A stretch of 64,000 nucleotides of DNA, from assembly GCF_014596525.1 (NCBI RefSeq), contig NZ_MSJP01000045.1, forward strand, positions 1 to 64,000. The letters are read 5' to 3'. A model generated the notes under the pieces. It worked only from the letters and a program-made list of their open reading frames with translations. It searched no databases and had not been told where the DNA came from. Every line of letters starts with the position of its first letter. The stretch's first letter is position 1. Of this stretch, positions 8,823 through 18,533 are shown one piece after another. The DNA is from Streptomyces sp. CBMA291 (GTDB lineage Bacteria > Actinomycetota > Actinomycetes > Streptomycetales > Streptomycetaceae). The translations under genes were made by a program, and so were the position numbers.

Positions 8823-9047
8823 ACGCGCCCGGCTGTGTCTCTCCTCTCACACCCCGGGCGACGAAGCCACGCCCCCGTGCGGGCCGGGGCCGGTCCCGGC
8901 CCGCACGGTGTGGCGTCCGTGCAGGCCAAGACCTCGGCATCGGGCCGTACGGGGGACAGGCCCCGGCGTCGGGGGCGGGAGACTCGCCGGTATCGTCGGT
9001 TCGGTCACCCTCTGGGTGCTTGTCCCCGATCTCACCGTGGAGCGCAC

Positions 9048-9509
9048 ATGTCCGGCCAGTCCAGCCGCCGCACCGTTCTGAAAGGCGCCGCCCTCGCCGG
9101 GGCCGCCGGGCTGGGCGTCGCCGCCTGCTCCACCGACTCCAAGCTCGGCCACGCCGGGGTGCCCACCCCGACCGCCCCGGTCGACCTCGGCAACCCCGAC
9201 GAGGTCCCGGTCGGCGGGGCCAAGCTCTACCGGGAGCAGCGCCTCGTCGTGAGCTGCCCCGCCAAGGGCCAGTACAAGGCCTTCAGCGCCCAGTGCACCC
9301 ACGCGGGCTGCGTCCTCGACAAGGTCGAGGCGAACGAGGGGAACTGCCCCTGCCACGGCAGCCGCTTCGACACGACGACCGGCAAGGCCCTGCGCGGCCC
9401 GGCCACCGTCCCGCTCCCCGAGGTCCCGGTCCGCGTCGAGAACGGCAGGCTGATAGCGGGTCCCAAGGCCGACCCCAAGGCCGCCTCAGAGGCCACCCCC
9501 AAGGCCTGA
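9048..9509 (+). CDS. Tat-exported Rieske [2Fe-2S] lipoprotein
   Basis: 153 residues from ATG at 9048, with GGAG five nt upstream. The N-terminus SSRRTVLKGAALAGAAGLGVAAC combines a twin-arginine signal and a lipobox ending at the Cys, so the protein should be folded inside, exported by Tat and anchored outside. The Rieske ligands are CTHAGC near residues 83-88 and CPCHGS near 101-106, spaced as in cytochrome bc-type Rieske proteins. There are no membrane segments besides the signal, so it is a soluble electron carrier on the outer membrane face; its partner is unknown. It ends in a short Ala/Lys/Pro tail (GPKADPKAASEATPKA) and stands alone between uvrA and uvrC. Confidence 0.93.
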   Translation: MSGQSSRRTVLKGAALAGAAGLGVAACSTDSKLGHAGVPTPTAPVDLGNPDEVPVGGAKLYREQRLVVSCPAKGQYKAFSAQCTHAGCVLDKVEANEGNCPCHGSRFDTTTGKALRGPATVPLPEVPVRVENGRLIAGPKADPKAASEATPKA

Positions 9510-9948
9510 CCCGTACGACCACTCCCGGCCCACCCCTACCGCCAGTCCCCCCTTCCACGCCCAGGACCCCCGGGCGTACGGACTGCCCGGCGAGGTGGGC
9601 CGTTGCGGTGTACGGGGCCCGGCGGAGGCCGCCGGTGACCGGTGCGGGGCGCGCCCGCCGAGGCCCGGCCGAAGCCTCTGGCAGCGCGCCGGGAACGCCG
9701 CCCCGTCGAACGGGGCACCTGGAGGCCGTACGGCCCGCCCGCGGAGCCGAACCCGCGCGCGTACGTGCCGACCGGAAGGGGACAACGGAGGATTCCCCCT
9801 CCGGGCCCTCCCGACCGGCCTCGGATCGGTCCTCCCGACCCGCCCCGGATCGGCCCTCGCCCGTGTCCCCGACCGGCCCTTGACGCGGCCCGCCCCGTGA
9901 CCGGTGCGCGAGGCCGGACTGTCGGTGCCCGCCAGTAGGGTGGGGAAC
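9510..9948. other. 439-nt intergenic region before uvrC
   Basis: GC-rich, with loose repeats of GACCGGCC/CGGATCGG between about 9810 and 9880. Several frames are open by composition alone, but none has a ribosome site or recognisable product. The only clear signal is TAGGGT at 9936-9941, a -10-like hexamer seven nt before the uvrC ATG. Confidence 0.6.
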
Positions 9949-12069
9949 ATGGCAGACCCCTCCAGCTACCGCCCCAAGCCGGGTCAGATCCCCGACTCCC
10001 CGGGGGTCTACAAGTTCCGTGACGAGCACCGCCGGGTGATCTACGTCGGCAAGGCGAAGTCACTGCGCCAGCGGCTGGCGAACTACTTCCAGCCGCTCAC
10101 GAGCCTGCACCCGCGCACGGCCACGATGGTGACCACGGCCGCCTCCGTGGAGTGGACCGTCGTGTCGACGGAGGTCGAGGCGCTCCAGCTGGAGTACTCC
10201 TGGATCAAGGAGTACGACCCCCGGTTCAACGTCAAGTACCGGGACGACAAGAGCTATCCGTACCTCGCGGTGACGATGAACGAGGAGTTCCCGCGCGTCC
10301 AGGTCATGCGCGGCCACAAGAAGAAGGGCGTGCGCTACTTCGGGCCGTACGCGCACGCGTGGGCGATCCGCGAGACCGTCGACCTGATGCTGCGGGTCTT
10401 CCCCGTCCGCACCTGCTCGGCGGGCGTCTTCCGGAACGCGGCCTCGGCCGGGCGCCCCTGCCTCCTCGGCTACATCGGCAAGTGCTCGGCGCCCTGCGTC
10501 GGCCGGGTCACCCCCGAGGAGCACCGCGAACTGGCCGAGGAGTTCAGCGACTTCATGGCCGGCCGTACCGGCACGTACATCCGGCGGCTGGAGAAGCGGA
10601 TGATGCTGGCGGCCGAGGACATGGAGTACGAGAAGGCGGCCCGGCTCCGCGACGACATAGGGGCCCTGCGCCGCGCCATGGAGAAGAGCGCGGTGGTCCT
10701 CGCCGATGCCACCGACGCCGATCTGATCGCCCTCGCCGAGGACGAGCTGGAGGCCGCGGTGCAGATCTTCCACGTGCGCGGCGGACGCGTCCGGGGCCAG
10801 CGCGGCTGGGTCACCGACAAGGTCGAGGCCGTCGACACCGCGGGACTCGTCGAGCACGCGCTCCAGCAGCTGTACGGCGAGGAGAGCGGCGACACGGTCC
10901 CCAAGGAGGTCCTGGTCCCCACGCTCCCCGAGGACGCGGAGTCCGTCACCGCCTGGCTCTCCGGCCGCCGAGGGTCCCAGGTCTCGCTGCGCGTCCCGCA
11001 GCGCGGCGACAAGAAGGACCTGATGGAGACCGTCGCGCGCAACGCCCAGCAGGCCCTCGTCCTGCACAAGACGAAGCGCGCCAGCGATCTGACGACCCGC
11101 TCCCGGGCCCTGGAGGAGATCGCCGAGGCCCTGGACCTGGACTCGGCGCCGCTGCGGATCGAGTGCTTCGACATCTCGCACCTCCAGGGCGAGGACGTCG
11201 TCGCCTCCATGGTGGTCTTCGAGGACGGGCTGCCCCGCAAGAGCGAGTACCGCCGCTTCCAGATCAAGGGCTTCGAGGGCCAGGACGACGTCCGGTCCAT
11301 GCACGAGGTGATCGGCCGCCGCTTCCGCCGCTACCTCGCGGAGAAGGAGAAGACGGGGGAGTGGGGCCCGGCCGCCGTGACCGGACCCGTCGAGGGCGGC
11401 GCCCCCGGGGACCTGGAAGGCACCGCCACGGCCCTCGACGCCGTCGCCACGCCTCCCGCCGCCACGCCTCCCGAAGGCGCCGCCACGGCCCTGGACACCG
11501 CCGCCGAGGCCCTCGACGGCGCGCCCGGGGACCCGGACGACGGCGGGCGTCCCAAGCGCTTCGCGTACCCCCCGCAGCTCGTCGTCGTCGACGGCGGACA
11601 GCCGCAGGTCGCCGCCGCCCGGCGGGCCCTCGACGAGCTGGGCATCGACGACATCGCCGTCTGCGGGCTCGCCAAACGCCTGGAAGAGGTCTGGCTGCCC
11701 GGCGAGGACGACCCCGTGGTGCTGCCCCGTTCCAGCGAGGGCCTGTACCTTCTCCAGCGGGTCCGCGACACGGCGCACGACTTCGCCATCCGCTACCAGC
11801 GGTCCAAGCGGACCAAACGCATCCGGAGCAGCCCCCTGGACGGCGTCCCCGGCCTCGGCGAGACCCGGAAGCAAGCTTTGATCAAGCATTTCGGCTCGGT
11901 GAAACGGCTCAGGCAGGCGACAATCGATCAGATCTGCGAAGTCCCCGGCATGGGCCGGAAGACCGCGGAGGCGGTCGTCGTGGCCCTCGCCCGGACGGCC
12001 CCCGCGGCACCCGCCGTGAACACGGCGACAGGAGAGATCATGGAAGACGACGGGGACGGCAGCGCATGA
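9949..12069 (+). CDS. uvrC: Excinuclease ABC subunit C
   Basis: Dual-incision nuclease of nucleotide excision repair. 706 residues. Domains in order: GIY-YIG nuclease ([24 protein letters not shown], about 16-40), the CSAPCVGRV segment near 183, UVR motif ([15 protein letters not shown] near 224-238), an RNase H-like nuclease with catalytic Asp candidates in [13 protein letters not shown] (near 404-416) and VVVDGGQPQ (near 544), and a tandem HhH region ([24 protein letters not shown], then [13 protein letters not shown]). An Ala/Pro/Gly-rich stretch of about 65 residues (near 478-540) is inserted inside the RNase H domain. First gene of a tightly overlapping operon with rapZ, yvcK and whiA; a -10-like hexamer seven nt before ATG suggests a leaderless mRNA. 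Confidence 0.98.
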   Translation: MADPSSYRPKPGQIPDSPGVYKFRDEHRRVIYVGKAKSLRQRLANYFQPLTSLHPRTATMVTTAASVEWTVVSTEVEALQLEYSWIKEYDPRFNVKYRDDKSYPYLAVTMNEEFPRVQVMRGHKKKGVRYFGPYAHAWAIRETVDLMLRVFPVRTCSAGVFRNAASAGRPCLLGYIGKCSAPCVGRVTPEEHRELAEEFSDFMAGRTGTYIRRLEKRMMLAAEDMEYEKAARLRDDIGALRRAMEKSAVVLADATDADLIALAEDELEAAVQIFHVRGGRVRGQRGWVTDKVEAVDTAGLVEHALQQLYGEESGDTVPKEVLVPTLPEDAESVTAWLSGRRGSQVSLRVPQRGDKKDLMETVARNAQQALVLHKTKRASDLTTRSRALEEIAEALDLDSAPLRIECFDISHLQGEDVVASMVVFEDGLPRKSEYRRFQIKGFEGQDDVRSMHEVIGRRFRRYLAEKEKTGEWGPAAVTGPVEGGAPGDLEGTATALDAVATPPAATPPEGAATALDTAAEALDGAPGDPDDGGRPKRFAYPPQLVVVDGGQPQVAAARRALDELGIDDIAVCGLAKRLEEVWLPGEDDPVVLPRSSEGLYLLQRVRDTAHDFAIRYQRSKRTKRIRSSPLDGVPGLGETRKQALIKHFGSVKRLRQATIDQICEVPGMGRKTAEAVVVALARTAPAAPAVNTATGEIMEDDGDGSA

Positions 12070-13043
12070 GCGCGCACGAACGGAACACGCGCCACCCGCA
12101 CGACGAGCACGACCGAGAAGACGGAGCAGGACACGTGAGTACGGGCACGAAGGAGACCCCCGGCGACAACGGCGCCGAGGCGGCCATTCCCGAGCTGGTG
12201 ATCATCTCCGGCATGTCCGGAGCGGGCCGGTCCACCGCGGCGAAGTGCCTGGAGGACCTCGGCTGGTTCGTCGTGGACAACCTGCCGCCCGCCCTGATCC
12301 CCACCATGGTGGAGCTGGGCGCCCGCTCCCAGGGCAACGTCGCCAGAATCGCCGTCGTCGTCGACGTCCGCGGCCGGCAGTTCTTCGACAACCTCCGCGA
12401 ATCCCTCGCCGACCTCGACTCCAAGCAGGTCACCCGCCGGATCGTCTTCCTGGAGTCGTCCGACGACGCCCTGGTCCGGCGCTTCGAGTCGGTCCGCAGG
12501 CCCCACCCGCTCCAGGGCGACGGCCGCATCACCGACGGCATCGCCGCCGAGCGCGACCTGCTGCGCGAACTGCGCGGCGACGCCGACCTGGTCATCGACA
12601 CCTCCAGCCTCAACGTCCACGAACTGCGCGCCAAGATGGACGCCCAGTTCGCCGGCGACGAGGAGCCCGAGCTGCGGGCCACCGTCATGTCCTTCGGCTT
12701 CAAGTACGGCCTGCCCGTCGACGCCGACCTCGTCGTCGACATGCGCTTCCTGCCCAACCCGCACTGGGTCCCCGAGCTGCGCCCCTTCACCGGTCTCAAC
12801 GAGGAGGTGTCGAACTACGTCTACAACCAGCCCGGCGCCAAGGAGTTCCTCGACCGCTACACCGAGCTGCTCCAGCTGATCGCCGCGGGCTACCGCCGCG
12901 AGGGCAAGCGGTACGTGACCATCGCCGTGGGCTGCACCGGCGGCAAGCACCGCTCGGTGGCCACCGCCGAGCGCCTCGCCGCCCGCCTCGCCTCCGAAGG
13001 GGTCGAGACCGTCGTCGTGCACCGGGACATGGGGCGCGAGTGA
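12066..13043 (+). CDS. rapZ: RapZ/YvcJ-family nucleotide-binding protein
   Basis: 325 residues; ATG overlaps the uvrC stop codon (ATGA). After a 40-residue acidic, His-rich N-terminal extension comes the P-loop GMSGAGRST (near 49-57; Arg replaces the usual Walker Lys), then [15 protein letters not shown] and [10 protein letters not shown]. The C-terminal half, with [25 protein letters not shown] and [15 protein letters not shown], is the RapZ C-domain. E. coli RapZ is an RNA-binding adaptor controlling glucosamine-6-phosphate synthesis; in Gram-positives the function is less clear, but the yvcJ-yvcK-whiA order is conserved across Firmicutes and Actinobacteria. A role in cell-wall precursor balance is inference. 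Confidence 0.93.
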   Translation: MSAHERNTRHPHDEHDREDGAGHVSTGTKETPGDNGAEAAIPELVIISGMSGAGRSTAAKCLEDLGWFVVDNLPPALIPTMVELGARSQGNVARIAVVVDVRGRQFFDNLRESLADLDSKQVTRRIVFLESSDDALVRRFESVRRPHPLQGDGRITDGIAAERDLLRELRGDADLVIDTSSLNVHELRAKMDAQFAGDEEPELRATVMSFGFKYGLPVDADLVVDMRFLPNPHWVPELRPFTGLNEEVSNYVYNQPGAKEFLDRYTELLQLIAAGYRREGKRYVTIAVGCTGGKHRSVATAERLAARLASEGVETVVVHRDMGRE

Positions 13044-14065
13044 AGCCGAACCGTCGGCGCGGCTCCACCCTCACGGTGCGGCGCGCGCTCCGCAGACGCG
13101 GCGCCCAGCCGAAGGTGGTCGCCCTGGGCGGCGGCATGGGCCTCTCGGCCTCCCTCGCCGCCCTCCGCCGGATCACCGGCGACCTCACCGCCGTCGTCAC
13201 CGTCGCCGACGACGGCGGCTCCAGCGGCCGGCTCCGCGAGGAGCTGGGCGTCCTGCCCCCGGGCGACCTCCGCAAGGCGCTCGCCGCGCTCTGCGGCGAC
13301 GACGACTGGGGCCAGACCTGGGCCCGGGTCATCCAGCACCGCTTCCAGTCCAAGGGCGAGATCAACGGGCACGCCGTCGGCAACCTGCTGATCGTCGCCC
13401 TCTGGGAACAGCTCGGCGACCCCGTGCAGGCCCTCGACCTGGTGGGCCGGCTGCTCGGCGCCCAGGGCCGGGTGCTGCCCATGTCCGCCGTGCCCCTGGA
13501 GCTCCAGGCCCTGGTCAAGGGCCACGACCCGACGCGCCCTGAGCATGTGGACACCGTGCGCGGCCAGGCGACGGTGGCGCTCACCCCCGGCGAGGTGCAG
13601 TCCGTGCACCTCGTGCCGAACGACCCGCCCGCCGCGCCCGAGGCGGTCGAGGCGGTCCTCGATGCCGACTGGGTGGTGCTCGGTCCCGGCTCCTGGTTCT
13701 CCTCGGTGATCCCGCATCTGCTCGTCCCCGAACTGATCGACGCCCTGGCCGAGACGAAGGCCCGGAAGGTCCTCTCGTTGAACCTCGCGCCGCAGCCCGG
13801 GGAAACCGATGGTTTCTCCCCGCAGCGTCATTTGGAGGTTTTGGGACGACACGCACCTAAACTCGCTCTGGACGTGGTGCTCGCCGACGAGGCCGCCGTG
13901 CCCGACCGCGACTCCCTCGCCGATGCCGCCAAGCGGCTCGGCGCCGCGGTCGAGCTGGCGCCGGTGGCCGGGCCCGACGGCTCCGCGAAGCACGACCCGG
14001 AGCTGTTGGCCGCCGCGTACGACCGTATTTTTCGGATGCATGGAAGGATCGGCCCATGGCGATGA
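13040..14065 (+). CDS. yvcK: YvcK/CofD-like family protein, gluconeogenesis/cell-shape factor
   Basis: 341 residues; GTG at 13040 overlaps the rapZ stop (GTGA). Motifs: [18 protein letters not shown] near 26-43 (nucleotide-binding glycine loop), [19 protein letters not shown] near 52-70, [19 protein letters not shown] near 112-130 and [19 protein letters not shown] near 212-230. The family resembles CofD transferases but usually lacks their F420 role; YvcK/CuvA binds UDP-sugars and supports cell shape and growth on gluconeogenic carbon. Near residues 255-276 an unusual run of AT-ending codons (12 of 22) hides what looks like an internal promoter for whiA. It overlaps whiA by 10 nt. Confidence 0.93.
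13848..13863 (+). promoter_or_regulatory. Candidate internal whiA promoter with WhiA site, embedded in yvcK
   Basis: GACAC (13848-13852), the core recognised by WhiA, lies five nt upstream of a -10-like TAAACT (13858-13863), about 190 nt before whiA. The surrounding 66 nt use AT-ending codons in 12 of 22 positions, in contrast to the rest of the gene, suggesting selection on the DNA. S. coelicolor whiA is known to have a developmental promoter inside the preceding gene and to be autoregulated; the exact match here is inference. Confidence 0.5.
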
Positions 14066-15045
14066 CGGCAGCGGTGAAGGACGAGATCTCCCGGCTCCCC
14101 GTCACCCGGACCTGCTGTAGGAAGGCAGAGGTCTCGTCGATCCTGCGGTTCGCGGGCGGGCTGCACCTGGTGAGCGGCCGCATCGTGATCGAGGCGGAAC
14201 TCGACACCGCGATGGCGGCCCGCCGCCTCAAGCGGGACATCCTGGAGATCTTCGGGCACAGCTCGGAGCTGATCGTGATGGCCCCCGGCGGGCTGCGGCG
14301 AGGCTCGCGCTTCGTGGTGCGGGTGGTGGCGGGCGGCGATCAGCTCGCCCGGCAGACGGGCCTGGTCGACGGCCGGGGCCGGCCCATCCGGGGGCTTCCC
14401 CCGCAGGTGGTCTCCGGCGCCACCTGTGACGCGGAGGCGGCCTGGCGGGGTGCCTTCCTCGCCCACGGCTCGCTCACCGAGCCCGGCCGCTCCTCCTCCC
14501 TGGAGGTCACCTGCCCCGGCCCGGAGGCCGCCCTCGCCCTGGTCGGCGCGGCCCGTCGGCTCTCCATCGCGGCGAAGGCCCGCGAGGTCCGGGGCGTGGA
14601 CCGGGTCGTCGTCCGCGACGGCGACGCGATCGGCGCCCTGCTGACCCGGCTCGGCGCCCACGAGTCGGTGCTGGCCTGGGAGGAGCGGCGGATGCGGCGC
14701 GAGGTCCGCGCCACCGCCAACCGCCTGGCCAACTTCGACGACGCCAACCTGCGCCGTTCGGCCCGTGCCGCCGTGGCGGCCGGGGCCCGGGTGCAGCGCG
14801 CCCTGGAGATCCTCGGCGAGGAGGTGCCCGAGCACCTCGCGGCGGCCGGCCGGCTCCGCATGGAGCACAAGCAGGCCTCCCTCGAAGAGCTGGGCGCGCT
14901 CGCGGACCCGCCGCTGACCAAGGACGCGGTGGCCGGCCGTATCCGCCGACTGCTCGCGATGGCCGACAAGCGAGCGCAGGACCTGGGCATCCCCGGGACC
15001 GAATCCAACCTCACCGAGGAACTGGACGACAGCCTGGTCGGCTGA
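14056..15045 (+). CDS. whiA: Sporulation transcription regulator WhiA
   Basis: 329 residues, the usual length. WhiA combines a degenerate LAGLIDADG homing-endonuclease-like N-terminal domain ([64 protein letters not shown]) with a C-terminal helix-turn-helix ([45 protein letters not shown]). With WhiB it switches aerial hyphae from growth to sporulation septation. ATG at 14056 has GGAAGG at 14042-14047 and overlaps yvcK. The final codons (SLVG, stop) form the first copy of a 39-42 bp tandem repeat that continues for about 250 nt beyond the gene. Confidence 0.98.
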
Positions 15046-15297
15046 GCTGTACGGGACCGCCCGCCGGGAGCCCTGGTCGGCTGAGCTGTACGGGACCGCC
15101 CGCCGGGAATCCTGGTCGGCTGAGCCGTACCGAACCTCCTGCCGGGAGGTCCTGGTCGGCTGAGCCGTACGGGACCGCCCCACCGGGAGGTCCTAGTCGG
15201 AGTCGAGCCGTACGGGACCGCCCCACCGGGAGACCTGGTCGGAGCTGACCCGTACGGAACCGCCCACGGGAATCCCCGTCGGCTGAGCCGTACGGAG
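15033..15297. repeat. 39-42 bp tandem repeat, seven copies, starting at the whiA stop codon
   Basis: Copies begin with CCTGGTCGGCTGAGC or variants at 15033, 15072, 15111, 15151, 15192, 15234 and 15274. Each contains a GTACGGGACCGCC-type core. The first two are nearly identical; copies drift and lengthen (39, 39, 40, 41, 42, 40 nt) away from the gene. The first copy supplies the last whiA codons and its stop. There are no unique spacers, so it is not CRISPR. The reverse strand is open and would encode a repetitive peptide, but nothing supports translation. Confidence 0.9.
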
Positions 15298-15304
15298 TAC
15301 CGGC

Positions 15305-15347
15305 CACGGAGTTGTCAGTCACGGAGTTGCCAGTTACGGAGTGTCAG
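15305..15347. repeat. 15-bp tandem repeat, about three copies
   Basis: CACGGAGTTGTCAGT at 15305, CACGGAGTTGCCAGT at 15320, and a shorter third copy at 15335. It lies directly after the longer repeat array, in the 510-nt region between whiA and the carboxypeptidase gene. The remaining part of that region (15348-15426) shows nothing else. Confidence 0.75.
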
Positions 15348-15426
15348 CCGGGAGCCCGTACGGCGAGGCCGGGTGGGAGCGCCGGGTCCCCGATCGGCCT
15401 AGTCGTACGGAACGCTCAACTCCCCT

Positions 15427-15455
15427 CCGCCGGTGCCTTTCTGAGGCACCGGCGG
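15427..15455 (+). terminator. Rho-independent terminator of the uvrC-whiA operon
   Basis: An 11-bp perfect stem (CCGCCGGTGCC at 15427-15437 with its complement at 15445-15455), a 7-nt loop and TTT immediately after. It lies beyond the tandem repeats, so the repeats are probably transcribed in the whiA 3' UTR. Confidence 0.75.
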
Positions 15456-15555
15456 TTTCCGTCCCGGCCCCCGCGCGGCACTCTTGACACGCCCGGAGGT
15501 GCCCAAGAGCCTGGCGTCCGTGCACCTTCGAGGCAGACAACAGCAAGGGGGGCTC

Positions 15556-18507
15556 ATGAGACGCAGAGCGGGATCGATCCTCGCCGCGGCTTCACTGCTG
15601 ATCGCCGGCGTGGCGGCGGCACCCGTCGCCGGAGCGCAGCCGAACGACCGGGACGGGGGCGACGCCCTCTCCGTATGGCGCGCCCAGGTCTCCTCGGAGC
15701 AGGTACCCCTGCTTCTAAAGGCCGGAGCCGACGCCCGGGAACTGACCGAGCAGGTGCCCGCCAAGGGCTCCGCCACGGTCGAACTCGTCCTCACCGACCG
15801 GCAGGCGGGACAGCTGCGGGGCGAAGGCGTCACGCTCGCCGAGCACCGGCTGTCCGCGCAGGCGGAGAAGCGGGTGGCCGCCGCCGGGGACGGCGTCTTC
15901 CGCCCGTACGGGGGACCGCACGGGCTCAAGCAGGAGATCCTGGACACGGCGCGGGCCAACCCCGGCCTCACCAAGGTCGTCTCGATCGGCAAGACCCTCA
16001 AGGGCCAGGACATCCTCGCCCTCAAACTCACCAAGGGCGCGCGGCGCACCGAGGACGGCTCGAAGCCCGCCACGCTGTACATGTCCAACCAGCACGCCCG
16101 CGAGTGGATCACCCCCGAGATGACCCGGCGGCTGCTCCACTACTACCTCGACGGCTACGGCAAGGACGAGCGGATCACCCGGATCGTCGACTCCACCGAG
16201 CTGTGGTTCGTGCTCTCCGCCAACCCGGACGGCTACGACTACACGCACGCCGACCCCGCCCACCGCCAATGGCGCAAGAACCTCCGCGACAACGACGGCG
16301 ACGGGCGGATCACGGCCGGCGACGGCGTCGACCTCAACCGCAACTTCGCCTACAAGTGGGGCTACGACAACGAGGGCTCGTCCCCCGACCCGGCCGACGA
16401 GACCTTCCGCGGCAAGGGCCCCATGTCGGAGCCCGAGACCAAGGCCCTCGACGCCTTCCAGAAACGCGTCGGCTTCGCGTACGGCGTCAACTACCACTCG
16501 GCCGCCCAGCTCCTGCTCTACGGCGTGGGCTGGCAGATCGCCACCGACACCCCCGACGACGTGGCCCTGAAGGCCCTCGCCGGGACCCCGCGGAACTCGG
16601 CCGTCCCCGGCTACCGGCCGCAGGTCTCCTCCGAGCTGTACATCACCAACGGCGAGGCGGACGGACACGCCGCCAACGTCAACGGGATGCAGATGTTCAC
16701 CCCGGAGATGTCGACCTGCGCCACCGCCTCCCGGGTCGACCCCGACGACGCCTGGGACCCGGCCGACTGCGCCTCCGTCTTCACCTTCCCGGACGACGAG
16801 AAGCTGATCCAGGCCGAGTTCGCCAAGAACATCCCCTTCGCCCTTGCCGTCGCCGAGACCTCCGCCCACCCCGACCGGCCCGTCTCCCCGGTCGGCATCG
16901 ACGCCCCCGACTTCACCCCGAAGACCTTCGCCACCTCCTACGCCCGGGGCGAGGACCAGGAAGTCGCGGTCACCGCGCGCAAGTCGCTGCGCGACAAGAC
17001 CCTGACGTACCGGATCAACGGCGGACGCGCCCACAGTGAGCGGCTGGCCGCCTGGCGGGGCGGCGAGACCTACGGCGGCGAGGACAACCTCTACTTCGAC
17101 GAGTACCGCGCCGCCGTCGAGGGCGCCCGCCCCGGCGACTCCGTCGAGGTCCGGTTCACCGCCCGCACCCGCGAGGGCCGGGCCACCTCCTCCGTCCCCT
17201 TCACCTACCGGGTGGCCCAGCGGCCCCGGGGCGACGTCCTCGTCCTCGCCGAGGAGGGCGGCACCACCGCCGCCCGGCACACCGGCGCCTATGTGAGGGC
17301 CCTCGCCGACAACGGGCGCGCGGCCGCCGTCTGGGACGTCGCCACCCAGGGCGCCCCGGACGCGCTCGGCGTGCTCTCCCACTTCCGTACCGTCGTCTGG
17401 TACACCGGCGCCGAGGCGCCCTCCGGGGCTGCCCAGCTCGCCGTCCGCGCCTACCTCAACGAAGGCGGCAAGCTGCTCGACGCCGGGGAGAAGAGCGGCG
17501 GACTCACCCGGATCGGCCTCGCCGAGTCCGACGACTTCGCCCAGTACTACCTGGGCGCGTACCAGCGGTCCGGGCTGAAGAACCCGCCGGCCTTCGCGGG
17601 CGCCGGAGCCCTCGCGGGCACCCGCGCCGCACTCGGCGCGGCCGACGGCGACCCGCTGGACGACGCGGGCGCCTACACCGTCACCTCCGACATCCTGAAG
17701 CCGAAGGACTTCCCGCGGTTCGCGAGCAGCGCCGCCGCCGGTGACTACCCGGGCGTCCGCACCCCCTTCGAGCCCGCCGAGGGCACGGCCTTCGCCGCCC
17801 TGAAGCACGCGGACGGCGTCTGGTCCCGGCTCGCCAGGACCGTCGACCTCACCGGTGTCCCGGCAGCCTCGGCCCCGCGTCTGGACTTCCAGGTCAGCTA
17901 CGACACGGAGCCCGGCTACGACAACCTCGTCGTCGAGGCCCACACCGTCGGCCTCGACGACTGGACCACCCTGCCCGACACCCGCGGCGGCACCTCCCCG
18001 GAGCCCCCCGCCGACTGCGGAGAGGGCTTCTACGTCGGCGCCCACCCCTTCCTCTCCCACTACCTCACCGTCGCCGGGGACAGCTGCGCCGCCACCGGCA
18101 CCACCGGCTCCTGGAACGCCTTCACCGGCTCCTCCAACGGCTGGCGCCAGGCCTCCGTCGACCTGAGCCCCTGGGCGGGCCGGAAGGTCGAACTGGCCGT
18201 CTCGTACATCTCCGACCCCGGCACCGGAGGGACGGGCGTCTTCGTCGACGACACCCGCCTCTTCACCGGATCCGCCGTCGAGAGCGAGGGCTTCGAGACC
18301 TCCCTCGGTGCCTGGAACGTGCAGGGCCCGCCCGCCGGAAGCCCCGGCAACGGCGCCGACTGGGCGCGCTCCGGGGCCCTCTACCACTCCCAGGCGGCGG
18401 TCACCACCGACGACACCGTCCTCCTCGGCTTCGGCCTCGAACACGTGCCCGCCGCCACCGAGCGGGCCCGACTCGTCGGCCGTGCCCTCGCGGTGCTCCG
18501 CCGCTGA
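15556..18507 (+). CDS. Secreted M14 zinc carboxypeptidase with large C-terminal extension
   Basis: 983 residues from ATG at 15556, with an AAGGGGGG ribosome site just upstream. A Sec signal (RRRAGSILAAASLLIAGVAAAPVAGAQ) is followed by a propeptide-like region. The M14 domain has Zn ligands H180 and E183 (NQHAREW), H314 (NYHSAAQ) and catalytic E384 (FTPEMST); NPDGYDYTH and VDLNRNF are also typical. After about residue 450 come beta-rich domains: one Ig-like, one with ThuA-like sequence (VVWYTGAEAPSGAAQLAVRAYLNEGGKLLDAGEKSG), and a C-terminal part like that of immune inhibitor A peptidases (YDNLVVEAHTVGLDDWTTLPDTRGGTS; SNGWRQASVDLSPWAGRKVELAVSYISDP). Likely degrades extracellular peptides. It is monocistronic. 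Confidence 0.92.
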   Translation: MRRRAGSILAAASLLIAGVAAAPVAGAQPNDRDGGDALSVWRAQVSSEQVPLLLKAGADARELTEQVPAKGSATVELVLTDRQAGQLRGEGVTLAEHRLSAQAEKRVAAAGDGVFRPYGGPHGLKQEILDTARANPGLTKVVSIGKTLKGQDILALKLTKGARRTEDGSKPATLYMSNQHAREWITPEMTRRLLHYYLDGYGKDERITRIVDSTELWFVLSANPDGYDYTHADPAHRQWRKNLRDNDGDGRITAGDGVDLNRNFAYKWGYDNEGSSPDPADETFRGKGPMSEPETKALDAFQKRVGFAYGVNYHSAAQLLLYGVGWQIATDTPDDVALKALAGTPRNSAVPGYRPQVSSELYITNGEADGHAANVNGMQMFTPEMSTCATASRVDPDDAWDPADCASVFTFPDDEKLIQAEFAKNIPFALAVAETSAHPDRPVSPVGIDAPDFTPKTFATSYARGEDQEVAVTARKSLRDKTLTYRINGGRAHSERLAAWRGGETYGGEDNLYFDEYRAAVEGARPGDSVEVRFTARTREGRATSSVPFTYRVAQRPRGDVLVLAEEGGTTAARHTGAYVRALADNGRAAAVWDVATQGAPDALGVLSHFRTVVWYTGAEAPSGAAQLAVRAYLNEGGKLLDAGEKSGGLTRIGLAESDDFAQYYLGAYQRSGLKNPPAFAGAGALAGTRAALGAADGDPLDDAGAYTVTSDILKPKDFPRFASSAAAGDYPGVRTPFEPAEGTAFAALKHADGVWSRLARTVDLTGVPAASAPRLDFQVSYDTEPGYDNLVVEAHTVGLDDWTTLPDTRGGTSPEPPADCGEGFYVGAHPFLSHYLTVAGDSCAATGTTGSWNAFTGSSNGWRQASVDLSPWAGRKVELAVSYISDPGTGGTGVFVDDTRLFTGSAVESEGFETSLGAWNVQGPPAGSPGNGADWARSGALYHSQAAVTTDDTVLLGFGLEHVPAATERARLVGRALAVLRR

Positions 18508-18533
18508 CGGAACGTAGTGGGGCCGAAGGTCCC

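Noticed and set aside
15033..15297. Possible CRISPR array
   Set aside because: Copies are contiguous, without unique spacers, and no cas genes are present.
13828..15322. Minus-strand frames with repeated Tyr-Gly/Ser-Ser-Ala-Asp-Gln peptides
   Set aside because: They result from translation of the tandem repeat after whiA; no start signals, and most of the frame is antisense to whiA.
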